A stretch of DNA of 10,900 nucleotides. Origin: Thermoplasmatota archaeon. GTDB lineage: Archaea > Thermoplasmatota > Thermoplasmata > Thermoplasmatales > Thermoplasmataceae. Position numbers and translations under genes: made by a program. Positions 1-8,118 of this stretch are shown here, piece by piece. Each line of letters opens with the position of its first letter. Position 1 is the stretch's first letter. The stretch lies in assembly GCA_023379355.1 (NCBI GenBank), contig JAMCUD010000078.1, forward strand, positions 1 to 10,900, in the 5' to 3' direction. The notes under the pieces were generated by a model. The model searched no databases. It was not told the origin of the DNA and saw only the letters and a program-made list of their open reading frames with translations.

Positions 1-20
1 AGATATGCACGGGAATTGAA

Positions 21-30
21 AGGTTTATCT
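21..30 (+). promoter_or_regulatory. Possible archaeal box A (BRE/TATA-like) promoter of the tRNA gene
   Basis: The run AGGTTTATCT, preceded by GAA, lies about 25-34 bases before the first base of tRNA-Thr. This is the spacing expected of an archaeal TATA box, and the purine-rich stretch just upstream resembles a BRE. The match is loose and TTAATTATTA at 35-44 is a competing AT-rich block, so this is an inference from position. Confidence 0.35.
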
Positions 31-54
31 GTTGTTAATTATTAGGCGGATGGT

Positions 55-127
55 GCCACTGTAGCTCAGTTGGTAGAGCAGCTGACTTGTAATCAGCAGG
101 TCGGGGGATCGATACCCTCCAGTGGCT
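55..127 (+). tRNA. tRNA-Thr (anticodon TGT)
   Basis: The cloverleaf folds by eye. The acceptor arm GCCACTG (55-61) pairs perfectly with CAGTGGC (120-126), and the discriminator base is T127. The D arm contains AGCTCAGTTGGTAGAGC. The anticodon stem GCTGA/TCAGC encloses the loop CTTGTAA with anticodon TGT at 88-90, reading ACA. The variable loop has 5 bases, and the T stem GGGGG/CCCTC contains one G-T pair. CCA is not encoded, and a U discriminator is usual for archaeal tRNA-Thr. The T loop reads ATCGATA instead of the usual TTCGANN, which is slightly unusual. No intron is seen. Confidence 0.93.
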
Positions 128-183
128 CTCTTCCCACATTACGAAGCCACAATGAAACTAAAATCCTAAGATTGTTAACGAAG

Positions 184-309
184 ATGCTCGTAGAAACTTT
201 TCCAGAAGATTTTAAGGGCCTGATCCTTGAAATTGTCCTGAAACAGATCGTGGATAATCCCGAGTTGAAGGAGAGGTTCAGAAAGGAACTTATGGGTCAA
301 TTAAATTGA
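184..309 (+). CDS. Candidate small protein of 41 residues, unrecognised
   Basis: This frame is open from inside the tRNA gene to a TGA at 307-309. The first ATG after the tRNA is at 184, giving 41 residues; a TTG at 172 would give 45. The product is predicted to be helical and charged, with a hydrophobic core segment (FKGLILEIVLKQIV) followed by ELKERFRKEL, so it could form an amphipathic helix pair. I recognise no family, and there is no clear Shine-Dalgarno. It could be a real small gene, the surviving C-terminal end of a longer gene disrupted next to the tRNA, or chance. The adjacent decayed transposase makes a remnant plausible. Confidence 0.25.
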   Translation: MLVETFPEDFKGLILEIVLKQIVDNPELKERFRKELMGQLN

Positions 310-451
310 TCATTATTTGTTGAGTTTTCCGATTAACTGTCTTTTTTACTGTGTTTCTTTCAATTTCTGGTGAGTTGTATGATTCTTACAGTCAAAATAG
401 AACCTATCTACCTGTAATTATTATCTTTTTCCCCTTTTTTCCTCTCCTTCT

Positions 452-1238
452 TCAATAATTTTTGAGAGCTACCGCTATCCTGCCATCTTTTTCCATGGAA
501 GCAACAGTGAGGAGATTGTATCCTATGCACATGAAGGTTGCCTTGACTCTTGCCCTTCTGATCATGATGACAAATACATGTCCACCATTGAATATCCTCT
601 TGATAACGGAATAAGGTTTCTCGCCTAGAGGATGTTTCCTTGTTATCCTCCTGTTCCTTCTGACCTGATGGATGGATAGGGAATGTTTCCTTGATGCTCT
701 TTCCATGCCTGCATCGACACCGCGGGTTCCCGAACCGGAATACCCTTTGTTCCTGAAGTTTGGAATCCCCAGATCGATCTGGGAATCATGCAGTGATGCT
801 GTGGTTACAACAAATTCCTTGATCAAGTGGATATCTGTTCCCTGTACAGTGTGAAGCTTCTTGCAGAAATACGTTCTCGATCCCTTTCTTGACCATGTGC
901 CGTCCCTTGATCTCCCTGTATTGGATGATGTGCGTTCATCCCTTCTCTTCCTTTTCTTTTCTACTGTCCCGATCCTTGCCTGTCTTTTCTCTTCCTTTGT
1001 GTTCTTCTTTTCATCCTTAGTTGAAGGGTTACTCTCCAGATCTTCCGGTTCAATGGGATCCGGTATAACGGGGAAAGGAGGTTTCTTTCTGACATGTTTT
1101 CCCGGATCGGATTAGATAAGGGTTTCATCCTGCACTGTCCCTTTCCTTAACGTGATGCCTTGATCCTCAAACTGCCCCCATATTGTAAATGCCAAAGAAG
1201 AAAGCTCTGGTTGCATCATCAAGGAAGATGTGCCACAT
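452..1238 (-). pseudogene. Decayed IS5-type (DDE) transposase
   Basis: On the minus strand the frame from 1111 down to a TGA at 452-454 is open and reads like the C-terminal two thirds of an IS5-type transposase. Recognisable pieces, in order, are SDPGKH, a charged Lys/Glu-rich linker, SRDGTWSRKGSRTYF, KKLHT, TTASLHDSQIDL with the second catalytic Asp region, RNKGYSG, and the E(6)K signature HPLGEKPYSVIKR near 620. Upstream, the same frame continues as GITLRKGTVQDETLI and then hits TAA at 1114-1112, where relatives have Glu before SDPG, so a GAA-to-TAA change is likely. Near 1175-1179 (five Cs on the + strand) the similarity seems to shift frame into MWHIFLDDATRA; one base fewer would rejoin them. 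The N-terminal region is lost or unrecognisable, and I found no terminal inverted repeats. It is almost certainly inactive. The 5' boundary is approximate. Confidence 0.8.
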
Positions 1239-1441
1239 AATATTCTCTGTTATGCACAACAATAAACCATTCGAGGTATCGGGTAAATTCAAGAAAGGTT
1301 CAGACTAGATGAAGCAAATTCACCTAAAGACATGCGGAATAACTAGAATTAGCAGCAGCTATGATTCCATCATTCCAAATGAAGCATAAGGTTAACTTAT
1401 TATAGCATGCTTTTTGTTGAAATATCCATTCATTTATACGT

Positions 1442-1471
1442 GGGATTACCTCCTACACAACGGTAATCTCC
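1442..1471. promoter_or_regulatory. Inverted repeat upstream of the cas operon, possible operator
   Basis: GATTACC (1444-1450) and GGTAATC (1462-1468) are perfect reverse complements separated by 11 bases. The outer GGG and CCC can extend the pairing with a two-base bulge. It lies about 75-100 bases upstream of the presumed cas TATA box. It could be a regulator binding site, an RNA hairpin, or an end of the decayed transposon. Only the symmetry is observed. Confidence 0.3.
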
Positions 1472-1540
1472 CAATGACAAAGTGAGGATGTTAATTTTAT
1501 CTATCCAACCCTCTTAAGCATCACATCACACCCCAAAATA

Positions 1541-1562
1541 CGATAATATTATTATACTATAG
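1541..1562 (+). promoter_or_regulatory. Likely archaeal TATA region of the cas operon
   Basis: An AT-rich block (ATAATATTATTATACTATAG) ends about 25 bases before the csb1 ATG at 1586. No Shine-Dalgarno precedes that ATG. A TATA box centred near 1556 would place transcription start at or just before the start codon, consistent with the leaderless messages common in archaea. There is no experimental support in the sequence. Confidence 0.45.
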
Positions 1563-1585
1563 CCCATTGTAAATTAAGATATTTT

Positions 1586-2788
1586 ATGGCAGAAACGGAA
1601 GAACACGGTTATCAAGAAATCAAATATGAGGATCTTATAGAATCTTTAAAATCTGGATATGCGTACAGGCAGATTACAATATTAGAACCATCTGGTGGAA
1701 GAGGAAGTAAGGTTTATCCTCCCACATTTGCAGAAGGGAAGTATGCATTTGAATCAAGACTTGATAAAGATGGGTCCGTTGTACAAACTGTATTATTGGA
1801 TTCTGTTCAATCACAGGCAAACAGGATGGAGGAGGCACTTCTTCAAGCAATAAAATCTGGAAAAATAAACCTTAAAGCTATATACTCAGATTTTAGCGAA
1901 AACTTTCCCGACATAGGGAAGATAAGCACATATGAGACACCACATAGAATAGCCGATGCAATATTCCGGGAAAGTTCCCTTGATGGAGTTCCGTTTCGAG
2001 ATACAGAGATTGGTAAATCGTTCATAAAGTCAAATATAAGAGATGCAACAGGACTTTTTCAGTACTGTCCGCATGCTTTGGTCTTTGGTATTTGGGACTC
2101 CACTGGACCAGGTGGAATGGGCAATAAATTTCAGAGGGCGGTGGTTTCTGAGATCGTAGGATTCAATGCAAAACCCGGGGTACAAACGTCTTCGAGGATA
2201 GACCCCGTCATTCATTCAAATCCTCAACTGTATGAAACCGAAGACGGTAACTGGACAGCAATTCCTGAAATGGCTGCGAAGGAGGGGAATAAGCTGAAAA
2301 AGTACCAAAAGAAGATCTCTGAACTCAACCTTGGGAACGTCACTCCATCGATAAAGGAGATTGGAGGCGGAGTGTCCATTGATAAAGCAATACAGACTGC
2401 AGTAATTTCAATACCAGCCATTAGAAAACTTCACTTTCCTACAGATGGAAAAACTAATCCGGACACTGATACAAAGGCACAGGTTGTGTTGCTTGCTTTG
2501 GCGATATCGGCGATTGCACACCATAGGGACCATGGGTATGATCTCCGATCACGATGCCTTCTGGTACCTCTTGAAGAACCAAAGATTGAACTGATTCTCA
2601 GGGGTAGCGCACCTGAATTTTTCAGTATTGATACAAAGTCTAGTGATGAGATTCTCAAACATTCCATAGAGGAAGCAAAGAAGTCAGGGCTTCCATGGTT
2701 GGATCGCGATGTGTACCTTAAGCCGAACAGGAATCTTGTAGACCTGATAAGACGAAGCAGAGAGCTGCATGACGAAGACGAAAATTAG
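1586..2788 (+). CDS. csb1: Type I-G Cas7 (Csb1), backbone subunit of the effector complex
   Basis: This 400-residue protein matches the Csb1 (GSU0053-type Cas7) family. Members polymerise along the crRNA spacer and form the backbone of the type I-G effector. Family-like blocks are PPTFAEGKYAFE from residue 45, LLDSVQSQANRMEEAL at 70-85, and LVFGIWDSTGPGG at 165-177 followed by KFQRAVVSEIVGF. The FGxWDSTGP stretch and the SQANRxE motif are the most diagnostic. The length is usual for the family. The ATG at 1586 follows an AT-rich promoter and has no ribosome binding site, suggesting a leaderless first gene. It is the first gene of the cas operon, with 34 bases before csb2. The Cas7 assignment is firm; its role in this organism is inferred from the family. 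Confidence 0.93.
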   Translation: MAETEEHGYQEIKYEDLIESLKSGYAYRQITILEPSGGRGSKVYPPTFAEGKYAFESRLDKDGSVVQTVLLDSVQSQANRMEEALLQAIKSGKINLKAIYSDFSENFPDIGKISTYETPHRIADAIFRESSLDGVPFRDTEIGKSFIKSNIRDATGLFQYCPHALVFGIWDSTGPGGMGNKFQRAVVSEIVGFNAKPGVQTSSRIDPVIHSNPQLYETEDGNWTAIPEMAAKEGNKLKKYQKKISELNLGNVTPSIKEIGGGVSIDKAIQTAVISIPAIRKLHFPTDGKTNPDTDTKAQVVLLALAISAIAHHRDHGYDLRSRCLLVPLEEPKIELILRGSAPEFFSIDTKSSDEILKHSIEEAKKSGLPWLDRDVYLKPNRNLVDLIRRSRELHDEDEN

Positions 2789-2822
2789 AAGCAAGTTATA
2801 CGAAGAACTGAAGGGATGAATC

Positions 2823-4277
2823 TTGCTTATAATAGATGTTGAATATTTAATGGGAAGGCTAATTGCCTCGTCATACAGCGACAAATCGCGGGTTGAGTAT
2901 CCTCCGCATCCATCTAGACTTTTTTCGGCCCTTGTAGCTGCTTACGAAGAGAACGACCTTGGAGAGGAAGCAAGACGATCACTTGAATGGCTGGAAACTC
3001 TGCAGGATCCTGCAATATATATCGACGATGTGTTTTCCAAGGAAAACGGGAGAGATTCGGTTTCATACTTCGTGCCAGTGAACGACCCAGTCAGTGCCAG
3101 AGATAAAAAAGCCTTGAGGTCGTATAGAAAGCAGCCTTCAATTTCGCCAGGCATTGGCCTAAACAGGCTCCGGGCAGAGAGAAAATTCCCAGCAATTACT
3201 CCGGCGGATAAGCACGTCAAATTTTTATGGGACGCTGGATATGAATGCGATACCTACATTGGAGGGCTGAAACTGATAGCAGAGAATGTAACATATCTTG
3301 GTCATTCGGCAACACCTGTAATCGTTCGTGTAATGAAGGGGGATATGAAGCCTACGCTAATACCAAAAAACAATGGACAGTTTAGCCTGAGAACCTTGGG
3401 AAAAGGCAGACTCTCCCATTTGGAGCAGGTGCACAACCTTAGGACAAAAAATCCTGGAATCCAACCCAGAGTTGGCAGGATCGTAAGATATGGATATGCC
3501 GTGCCAGAGCACAGAAAAGAAAATTTTGGAGGAAATTCCGGTTACACATTTACATTCAGGATAAGCGGTTCGCAGATGATACCTGGCACCGCTTTCTACA
3601 AAATCATTTCAGTGGCAAGGTCTTCCATGCTCTCCCTTTATCCTGATCCTATTCCTGATGTGATCTCAGGGCACCACAATGATGGGACCCCTCTTAACTC
3701 CGCACATCTTTCAGTGGTACCACATCTTAATATGGGTCACCCGTATGCTTCCGGCCATCTGTTAGGTTTCTCTTTCATATTGCCAAAGTCTGCAAATAAT
3801 GAAATAAGATCTCTGTTCGGTGTTACTGCATTCAAGCTAACATCGCTTAATTTGGGCAGGCTTGGCACAGTGTCTGTTCAGCAAATAGCTCCGGATCAGT
3901 TCCCTAGTGTACCACATGGCCTGAACTTGGGTTATTATGAAGGTCCCAGCGAAAGTTGGGCTACCGTTACTCCTATTGTTCTTGGAAGGCATCCGAAATT
4001 ATCATCTCTTGGACCAGGCAGAGACGGAGGACCTGTGTTTCGTGATGCATGCCAAAGGGCAGGAGTAATGGGACCCGATGAGGTTATAACCATTCCGACC
4101 AGCATTTTCGAAGGCATATCCCCAGCAAGAGAATATGCCGTGCCACAGAAGTTCGGACATTATCTTCGTACGCATGCAATCATAAGATTTCCGGAAAAAA
4201 TTAGTGGGCCAATAATAATTGGATCTGGCAGCTTTTCGGGGTTCGGATTACTATATCCTTTTTCCGGAGGGTATTAA
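2823..4277 (+). CDS. csb2: Type I-G Csb2 (Cas5-Cas6-type subunit, crRNA processing)
   Basis: This 484-residue protein belongs to the Csb2 (GSU0054) family, which combines Cas5-like and Cas6-like folds. In characterised type I-G systems it cuts pre-crRNA and remains on the crRNA end. The N-terminus LIIDVEYLMGRLIASSYSD followed by YPPHPSRLFSALVAA (from residue 26) is the family hallmark. The C-terminus has a glycine-rich Cas6-like loop, GSGSFSGFGLLYP (467-479). The start is TTG at 2823: the previous in-frame codons include a TGA at 2817-2819, and the next ATG (2850) would remove the conserved first strand. A weak Shine-Dalgarno-like AAGGGATGA lies just upstream. No separate cas6 gene is present, so Csb2 is the likely processing nuclease. 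The stop codon directly abuts cas3. I cannot assign the catalytic residue with certainty. Confidence 0.92.
   Translation: MLIIDVEYLMGRLIASSYSDKSRVEYPPHPSRLFSALVAAYEENDLGEEARRSLEWLETLQDPAIYIDDVFSKENGRDSVSYFVPVNDPVSARDKKALRSYRKQPSISPGIGLNRLRAERKFPAITPADKHVKFLWDAGYECDTYIGGLKLIAENVTYLGHSATPVIVRVMKGDMKPTLIPKNNGQFSLRTLGKGRLSHLEQVHNLRTKNPGIQPRVGRIVRYGYAVPEHRKENFGGNSGYTFTFRISGSQMIPGTAFYKIISVARSSMLSLYPDPIPDVISGHHNDGTPLNSAHLSVVPHLNMGHPYASGHLLGFSFILPKSANNEIRSLFGVTAFKLTSLNLGRLGTVSVQQIAPDQFPSVPHGLNLGYYEGPSESWATVTPIVLGRHPKLSSLGPGRDGGPVFRDACQRAGVMGPDEVITIPTSIFEGISPAREYAVPQKFGHYLRTHAIIRFPEKISGPIIIGSGSFSGFGLLYPFSGGY
4266..4271 (+). promoter_or_regulatory. Ribosome binding site deciding the cas3 TTG start
   Basis: GGAGGG lies inside the last codons of csb2, six bases before the TTG at 4278. 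It supports TTG as the start of cas3 and suggests coupled translation, since the csb2 stop TAA is at 4275-4277. Confidence 0.6.
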
Positions 4278-7163
4278 TTGAATATCAATGATTTCCCAGT
4301 TTTTTTCAGGAAGATACACAATTCAGATCCTTTTCCCTGGCAAAAGCGGCTTCTCTCTGTTGTCGAAAGAGAGAGGTGGCCAGAAAGAATCGTCCTCCCA
4401 ACGTCTTCCGGTAAGACCTCCGTCATTGATATTTCGCTGTTCAGTATGGCACTTCACATTCTGTCTGGAAAACAACCCTTAAGGCGCATATATTTTACTG
4501 TCGACAGGAGATTTGTCGTAGATGAGGCCTATAATACTGCCATGGCAATTAGGGATGCTCTTATTTCTTCCTTGGATGCCGATGGAGTTGTTGGCGATGT
4601 AGCCAGAGCTCTGGTGTCTGCTGCCGGCCATAAGGAATCAAGCCCTGTTGAAGTGGTTAGGATGCACGGAGGAATTCCTCATGAGCCTGTCTTTATTAAA
4701 AATCCCCTTCAGCCAACTGTAATTCTGTCCACAGTTGACCAGGTTGGATCACGGCTTCTCTTTCGTGGATATGGGATAAGTGAATATATGAGGCCCGTCC
4801 ATGCTGCCCTTGTTGCCAAAGATTCACTGATTATCCTAGATGAGGCACATCTTTCCACCCCATTCCTTAATACTCTCAAGATGATTGAGCGATATCAAGG
4901 TTCAAACTGGTCAGAAAGGCAGGTAGGCAGAAATGCCACGTTTGTAAGTATGAGCGCAACACATCCTGAACTATCTGGATCAGTTTTTGGTCTTGATGAT
5001 GAAGATTTCAATGATCCGGTTCTTTCGAAACGACTCTTGGTTCACAAGCCTGTTAAATTGCGAGAAGTGAGGGTAGAACGTGAATCGGATAATGAGGAGA
5101 GACTCATAAATCTCTCGCTTGAATTTTCACAGGAAGCCCTTACAGCAATAAGAGGCAAGAGTACCCCAAGGGTAAGCATAGTTGTAAACTCAGTTTCCTT
5201 GGCTAATTCAATTTATGATGATTTGGCAAAACATTCAGAGATTGATACAGTCAAAATAATAGGCAGAGTAAGACCTTATGACCGGGATTCAATTTTAGAA
5301 ACAGTGCTGCCAGAACTGACTGTTGGGAAGGAAGATACCAACCGCACGAAGCCCCTTATGGTCGTTTCAACACAGACAATAGAGGTAGGGGCAAATCTTG
5401 ATTTTGATATAATGATCTCAGAGATTGCCCCATTAAATTCTCTGCAGCAGCGATTCGGGAGGTTAAACAGAGTTGGTGTCAGAAGCGGCTCATTCGGGGA
5501 AATTCTATTTTCACCTGATCGGGCAGATGTTAACACAGTGATATATGGCGATGCCTGGAAAAATACATGGCTATGGCTAAAAAAAATACAGCATAATGGC
5601 GAGGTGGATTTTGGCCCGAAATGGATGGGCTCAGCAACAGCAAACGAAGATGTGTCAGAGCTTAGCGTCGAGGCTCAGAAAGCACCCATAATTATGCCGC
5701 CGCATATGGACCTGCTTGCGCAGACATCCCCTGATCCAGAATTTGAACCAGATCTACCTCTTCTGCTCCATGGAACAGCTGAATCATCCCCAGATGTTCA
5801 GGTTGTTTGGAGATCTGATCTGCCTGAGGATATGGTTTCCCTTGGTGAGATTAATGTGAGGGAAATCATCTCACTTCTACCTCCAAGTTCCTATGAAGCA
5901 GCACCTCTGCCAATTTGGGCCATAAAATCACTTCTGGACGGGACCATTTCAGATTTTCCAGATACTGAAGGTAGTCGCCCATTGGTCGAATCTGACAGGG
6001 CAAGATCACGGCTTCGAAAAGCATTCATATGGAAAGGAATGCAAGGAGGGTATATTGCAAATGTTGACGAAATAAAACCAGGAGATACCGTTATTTTGCC
6101 ATCCACATATGGTGGATATGACAGTTTTGGATGGAATCCTTCCAGTCAGTATCCAGTTGCTGATGTTGCTGAGGTCGCAACAGAAAGGGTGTTTGGACGC
6201 AAGGTTTTCCGGCTTCATCCTGGAATGATACCAATATGGTTCTCCGATGCAAGTTCGGATCATGCGGACAAGTGTAAGGAGATTATTGAAGCAGTCATTA
6301 TTGGATTCACATCTGGAGATGATCTTTACGATCTTGTGGATCAGGCTCTGATTAATATCTCTGACATGCCAGGTATAAAATCAGAGGTATCAAAAACAAT
6401 GAGGGGGTTGATCGCCATGGGAAGGAAGAGGAATCAGAGGGTATATCCTATTGACAGCCCCAAGGGAGTACTGTTGGAGACGAGTCTCATGTCTCCGGAA
6501 GAATCGACCGATGAGGATGACAGTTCCTCCTATACGGATGATGTATCACTGGAAAAACACAGCAAGGGCGTGCAGAATCATGTTCGCCAGTTCGCATCCT
6601 CCCTGGGGCTTCCTGATGATATCGTTTCAAATCTGTCTATGGCAGGGCTCCTTCATGATCTTGGCAAGGCAGACCCAAGATTTCAATCTTGGCTGCGGGG
6701 TGGGCTGCCTTTCACTGAAAGCACTCCCCTGCTAGCAAAATCGCATGGTCCGGGAAACGATCTAAGATCAATAGCTAAAGCCAGGGAAACAGCTGGATAC
6801 CCCAAGGGCGGGCGACATGAGTGTTATTCCTACGCCCTAATAAGGACTAATCCGAAGTTGTTAGGCGATGGCGTAAATGATCCTGATCTTGTTTCATATA
6901 TTGTTGGCGTCCATCACGGCAGGGGGAGACCACTCATGCCGGTTATCGAGGATCCAGGAACTTCAATCCAATTTGATTTCTTTGGTCAAAGTGTTACTTT
7001 CGAAGGAAATCACGGCCTTGAAATGCTTGATTCGGAGTGGCCGAGTCTATTCTGGAACCTCGTAAGGAAATACGGTTACTGGGGACTTCCGTATATGGAG
7101 ATGATAGTGCGTCTGGGTGACCACAGAGAATCAGAGGAGGAGGCAATGAATCGTGAAAAATGA
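4278..7163 (+). CDS. cas3: Cas3 helicase-nuclease, with helicase first and HD nuclease domain at the C-terminus
   Basis: This 961-residue superfamily 2 helicase joined to an HD nuclease is recruited to the R-loop and unwinds and degrades target DNA. Helicase motifs: PWQ at 20-22, Walker A PTSSGKTS at 41-48, DEAH at 188-191, SAT at 226-228, and motif VI QQRFGRLNRVG at 390-400. The HD domain follows at about 755-890: H761 and H768, HDLGK with H793-D794, H847 in RHE, and H879-H880 in VHHGRG. The N-terminal HD usual in Cas3 is absent; a C-terminal HD is typical of type I-G/I-U. A long stretch of about 350 residues (roughly 405-755) between the two domains shows no motif I recognise, and it includes a Ser/Glu/Asp-rich linker just before the HD domain. 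The start is TTG, supported by GGAGGG six bases upstream. The last 11 bases overlap the next gene. Confidence 0.95.
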   Translation: MNINDFPVFFRKIHNSDPFPWQKRLLSVVERERWPERIVLPTSSGKTSVIDISLFSMALHILSGKQPLRRIYFTVDRRFVVDEAYNTAMAIRDALISSLDADGVVGDVARALVSAAGHKESSPVEVVRMHGGIPHEPVFIKNPLQPTVILSTVDQVGSRLLFRGYGISEYMRPVHAALVAKDSLIILDEAHLSTPFLNTLKMIERYQGSNWSERQVGRNATFVSMSATHPELSGSVFGLDDEDFNDPVLSKRLLVHKPVKLREVRVERESDNEERLINLSLEFSQEALTAIRGKSTPRVSIVVNSVSLANSIYDDLAKHSEIDTVKIIGRVRPYDRDSILETVLPELTVGKEDTNRTKPLMVVSTQTIEVGANLDFDIMISEIAPLNSLQQRFGRLNRVGVRSGSFGEILFSPDRADVNTVIYGDAWKNTWLWLKKIQHNGEVDFGPKWMGSATANEDVSELSVEAQKAPIIMPPHMDLLAQTSPDPEFEPDLPLLLHGTAESSPDVQVVWRSDLPEDMVSLGEINVREIISLLPPSSYEAAPLPIWAIKSLLDGTISDFPDTEGSRPLVESDRARSRLRKAFIWKGMQGGYIANVDEIKPGDTVILPSTYGGYDSFGWNPSSQYPVADVAEVATERVFGRKVFRLHPGMIPIWFSDASSDHADKCKEIIEAVIIGFTSGDDLYDLVDQALINISDMPGIKSEVSKTMRGLIAMGRKRNQRVYPIDSPKGVLLETSLMSPEESTDEDDSSSYTDDVSLEKHSKGVQNHVRQFASSLGLPDDIVSNLSMAGLLHDLGKADPRFQSWLRGGLPFTESTPLLAKSHGPGNDLRSIAKARETAGYPKGGRHECYSYALIRTNPKLLGDGVNDPDLVSYIVGVHHGRGRPLMPVIEDPGTSIQFDFFGQSVTFEGNHGLEMLDSEWPSLFWNLVRKYGYWGLPYMEMIVRLGDHRESEEEAMNREK
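7134..7143 (+). promoter_or_regulatory. Strong ribosome binding site for the GTG start of the Cas8-type gene
   Basis: GAGGAGGAGG lies within the 3' end of cas3, nine bases before GTG 7153. It is among the strongest Shine-Dalgarno sequences in the window, and it supports initiation inside cas3. Confidence 0.6.
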
Positions 7164-8118
7164 GCTCGAACTCACAGGACTTATAGGCAGTACTCCAATA
7201 GGAATAATGGCAGCACTGGGAATTCTAAGAATTGTTTCTCATAACGGGTGGCACAACGATGTACGTCTTCATTGGAAGCTATATGATGACTGGGTGGCAG
7301 TTCTGAGTGCTGAGAATGACCTTTCAGAAGACCAACTACTATTGACCATTCTCTCCCACAGGGATGATGAAAAGAAAACCGTCTTTGAGTATGACGATGT
7401 CAGGATGAAGCCAGACGAATTCAGTAGAATCTCACTCAAAATACTTGAAGATTCATCATATTTCTTCAGGGCAAAGGCAGATTTCTGGGCTGCATTTGGA
7501 TCGGAGATGGCTGTAGACCGATCTCAGGGCTTGGTCAAACCAACAGACTTTTATATGTCAACTGGAAAGCAGAAATTTCTTAATAAGATCAGAGCAACAA
7601 TGAACACCATCACCTTAGATAAAATTCGGGAAGCAATTTTCGGTCCCTGGAATTACTCTGATGATCATGCCTCAGCAATGGGTTGGGACCCCGTAACTTA
7701 CAGAATTCACGCCTTCAGAAAGCAGGAGCCTTCCACAGATCAAAGCCCACTTTGCGAAGCAGCTGCAGAATGGCTAGCTTATGAGTCGCTTCCATTTTTC
7801 CCTGTTCTTACGGATGAGGTTAAAAGGCTAACGTCTGAAAATAAGCCCGGAGAGAAAATGAGGAATCATACATCACTTAAAAATGAGTATAAACGGATCA
7901 CGTCTGGTTTTTCAGGACCATCATTCACCTGGCCAATATGGGTGAGACCTGCAGATACCGATACGGTAAGAACATTGTTGCTATCCAAGGAGGTATTCGA
8001 AGAATCGATGAGGGAGAGACTTAGGTCCAGAGGGGTAGTTGCCATCTACAGCTCAAGTAGACATGAATTTTCCAAGGGATATGGTACTTTTCTGCCAGGG
8101 GAGTTGGTTTGGACATAA
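7153..8118 (+). CDS. Short Cas8-type subunit of the type I-G effector (Csx17/Cas8g position)
   Basis: This 321-residue protein is encoded directly after cas3, where type I-G loci carry the large subunit. In studied systems that subunit (Cas8g/Csx17) bridges Cas3 and the crRNA complex and takes part in target recognition. The N-terminus ELTGLIGSTPIGIMAALGILRIV resembles the opening seen in Csx17 and in short Cas3-adjacent I-G proteins (small residue, Pro, then xxALGxLR). Further conserved-looking blocks are GPWNYSDDHASAMGWDP (164-180) and EWLAYESLPFFPV (206-218). Csx17 proteins are usually about twice this length, so this is a minimal form or a distinct family of equivalent role. The C-terminus ends cleanly, without signs of frameshift. 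The GTG start overlaps cas3 by 11 bases with a strong ribosome binding site. No separate small-subunit gene is present. Role by context is likely; exact family uncertain. Confidence 0.7.
   Translation: MKNELELTGLIGSTPIGIMAALGILRIVSHNGWHNDVRLHWKLYDDWVAVLSAENDLSEDQLLLTILSHRDDEKKTVFEYDDVRMKPDEFSRISLKILEDSSYFFRAKADFWAAFGSEMAVDRSQGLVKPTDFYMSTGKQKFLNKIRATMNTITLDKIREAIFGPWNYSDDHASAMGWDPVTYRIHAFRKQEPSTDQSPLCEAAAEWLAYESLPFFPVLTDEVKRLTSENKPGEKMRNHTSLKNEYKRITSGFSGPSFTWPIWVRPADTDTVRTLLLSKEVFEESMRERLRSRGVVAIYSSSRHEFSKGYGTFLPGELVWT

Larger units (their letters stand above)
1239..1585. other. Gene-free stretch upstream of the cas operon
   Basis: There are about 350 bases between the transposase remnant and csb1. 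I see only very short open frames (for example 26 codons from ATG 1309), none recognisable. The stretch probably holds degraded transposon sequence at its left, an inverted repeat at 1442-1471, and the AT-rich cas promoter at its right end. Confidence 0.6.

Noticed and set aside
70..183. Open frame starting inside the tRNA gene
   Set aside because: Its first third is tRNA-Thr sequence, so a start at 70 is not credible; only the part from 184 is kept as a weak candidate.
672..1115. Plus-strand open frames of 60 and 84 codons rich in Phe/Ser/Leu
   Set aside because: They lie antisense to the transposase remnant, whose minus-strand frame shows clear family motifs; the Phe/Ser/Leu richness is the mirror of its Lys/Glu linker.
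1309..1389. 26-codon open frame upstream of csb1
   Set aside because: Too short to distinguish from chance, no ribosome binding site and no recognisable motif.
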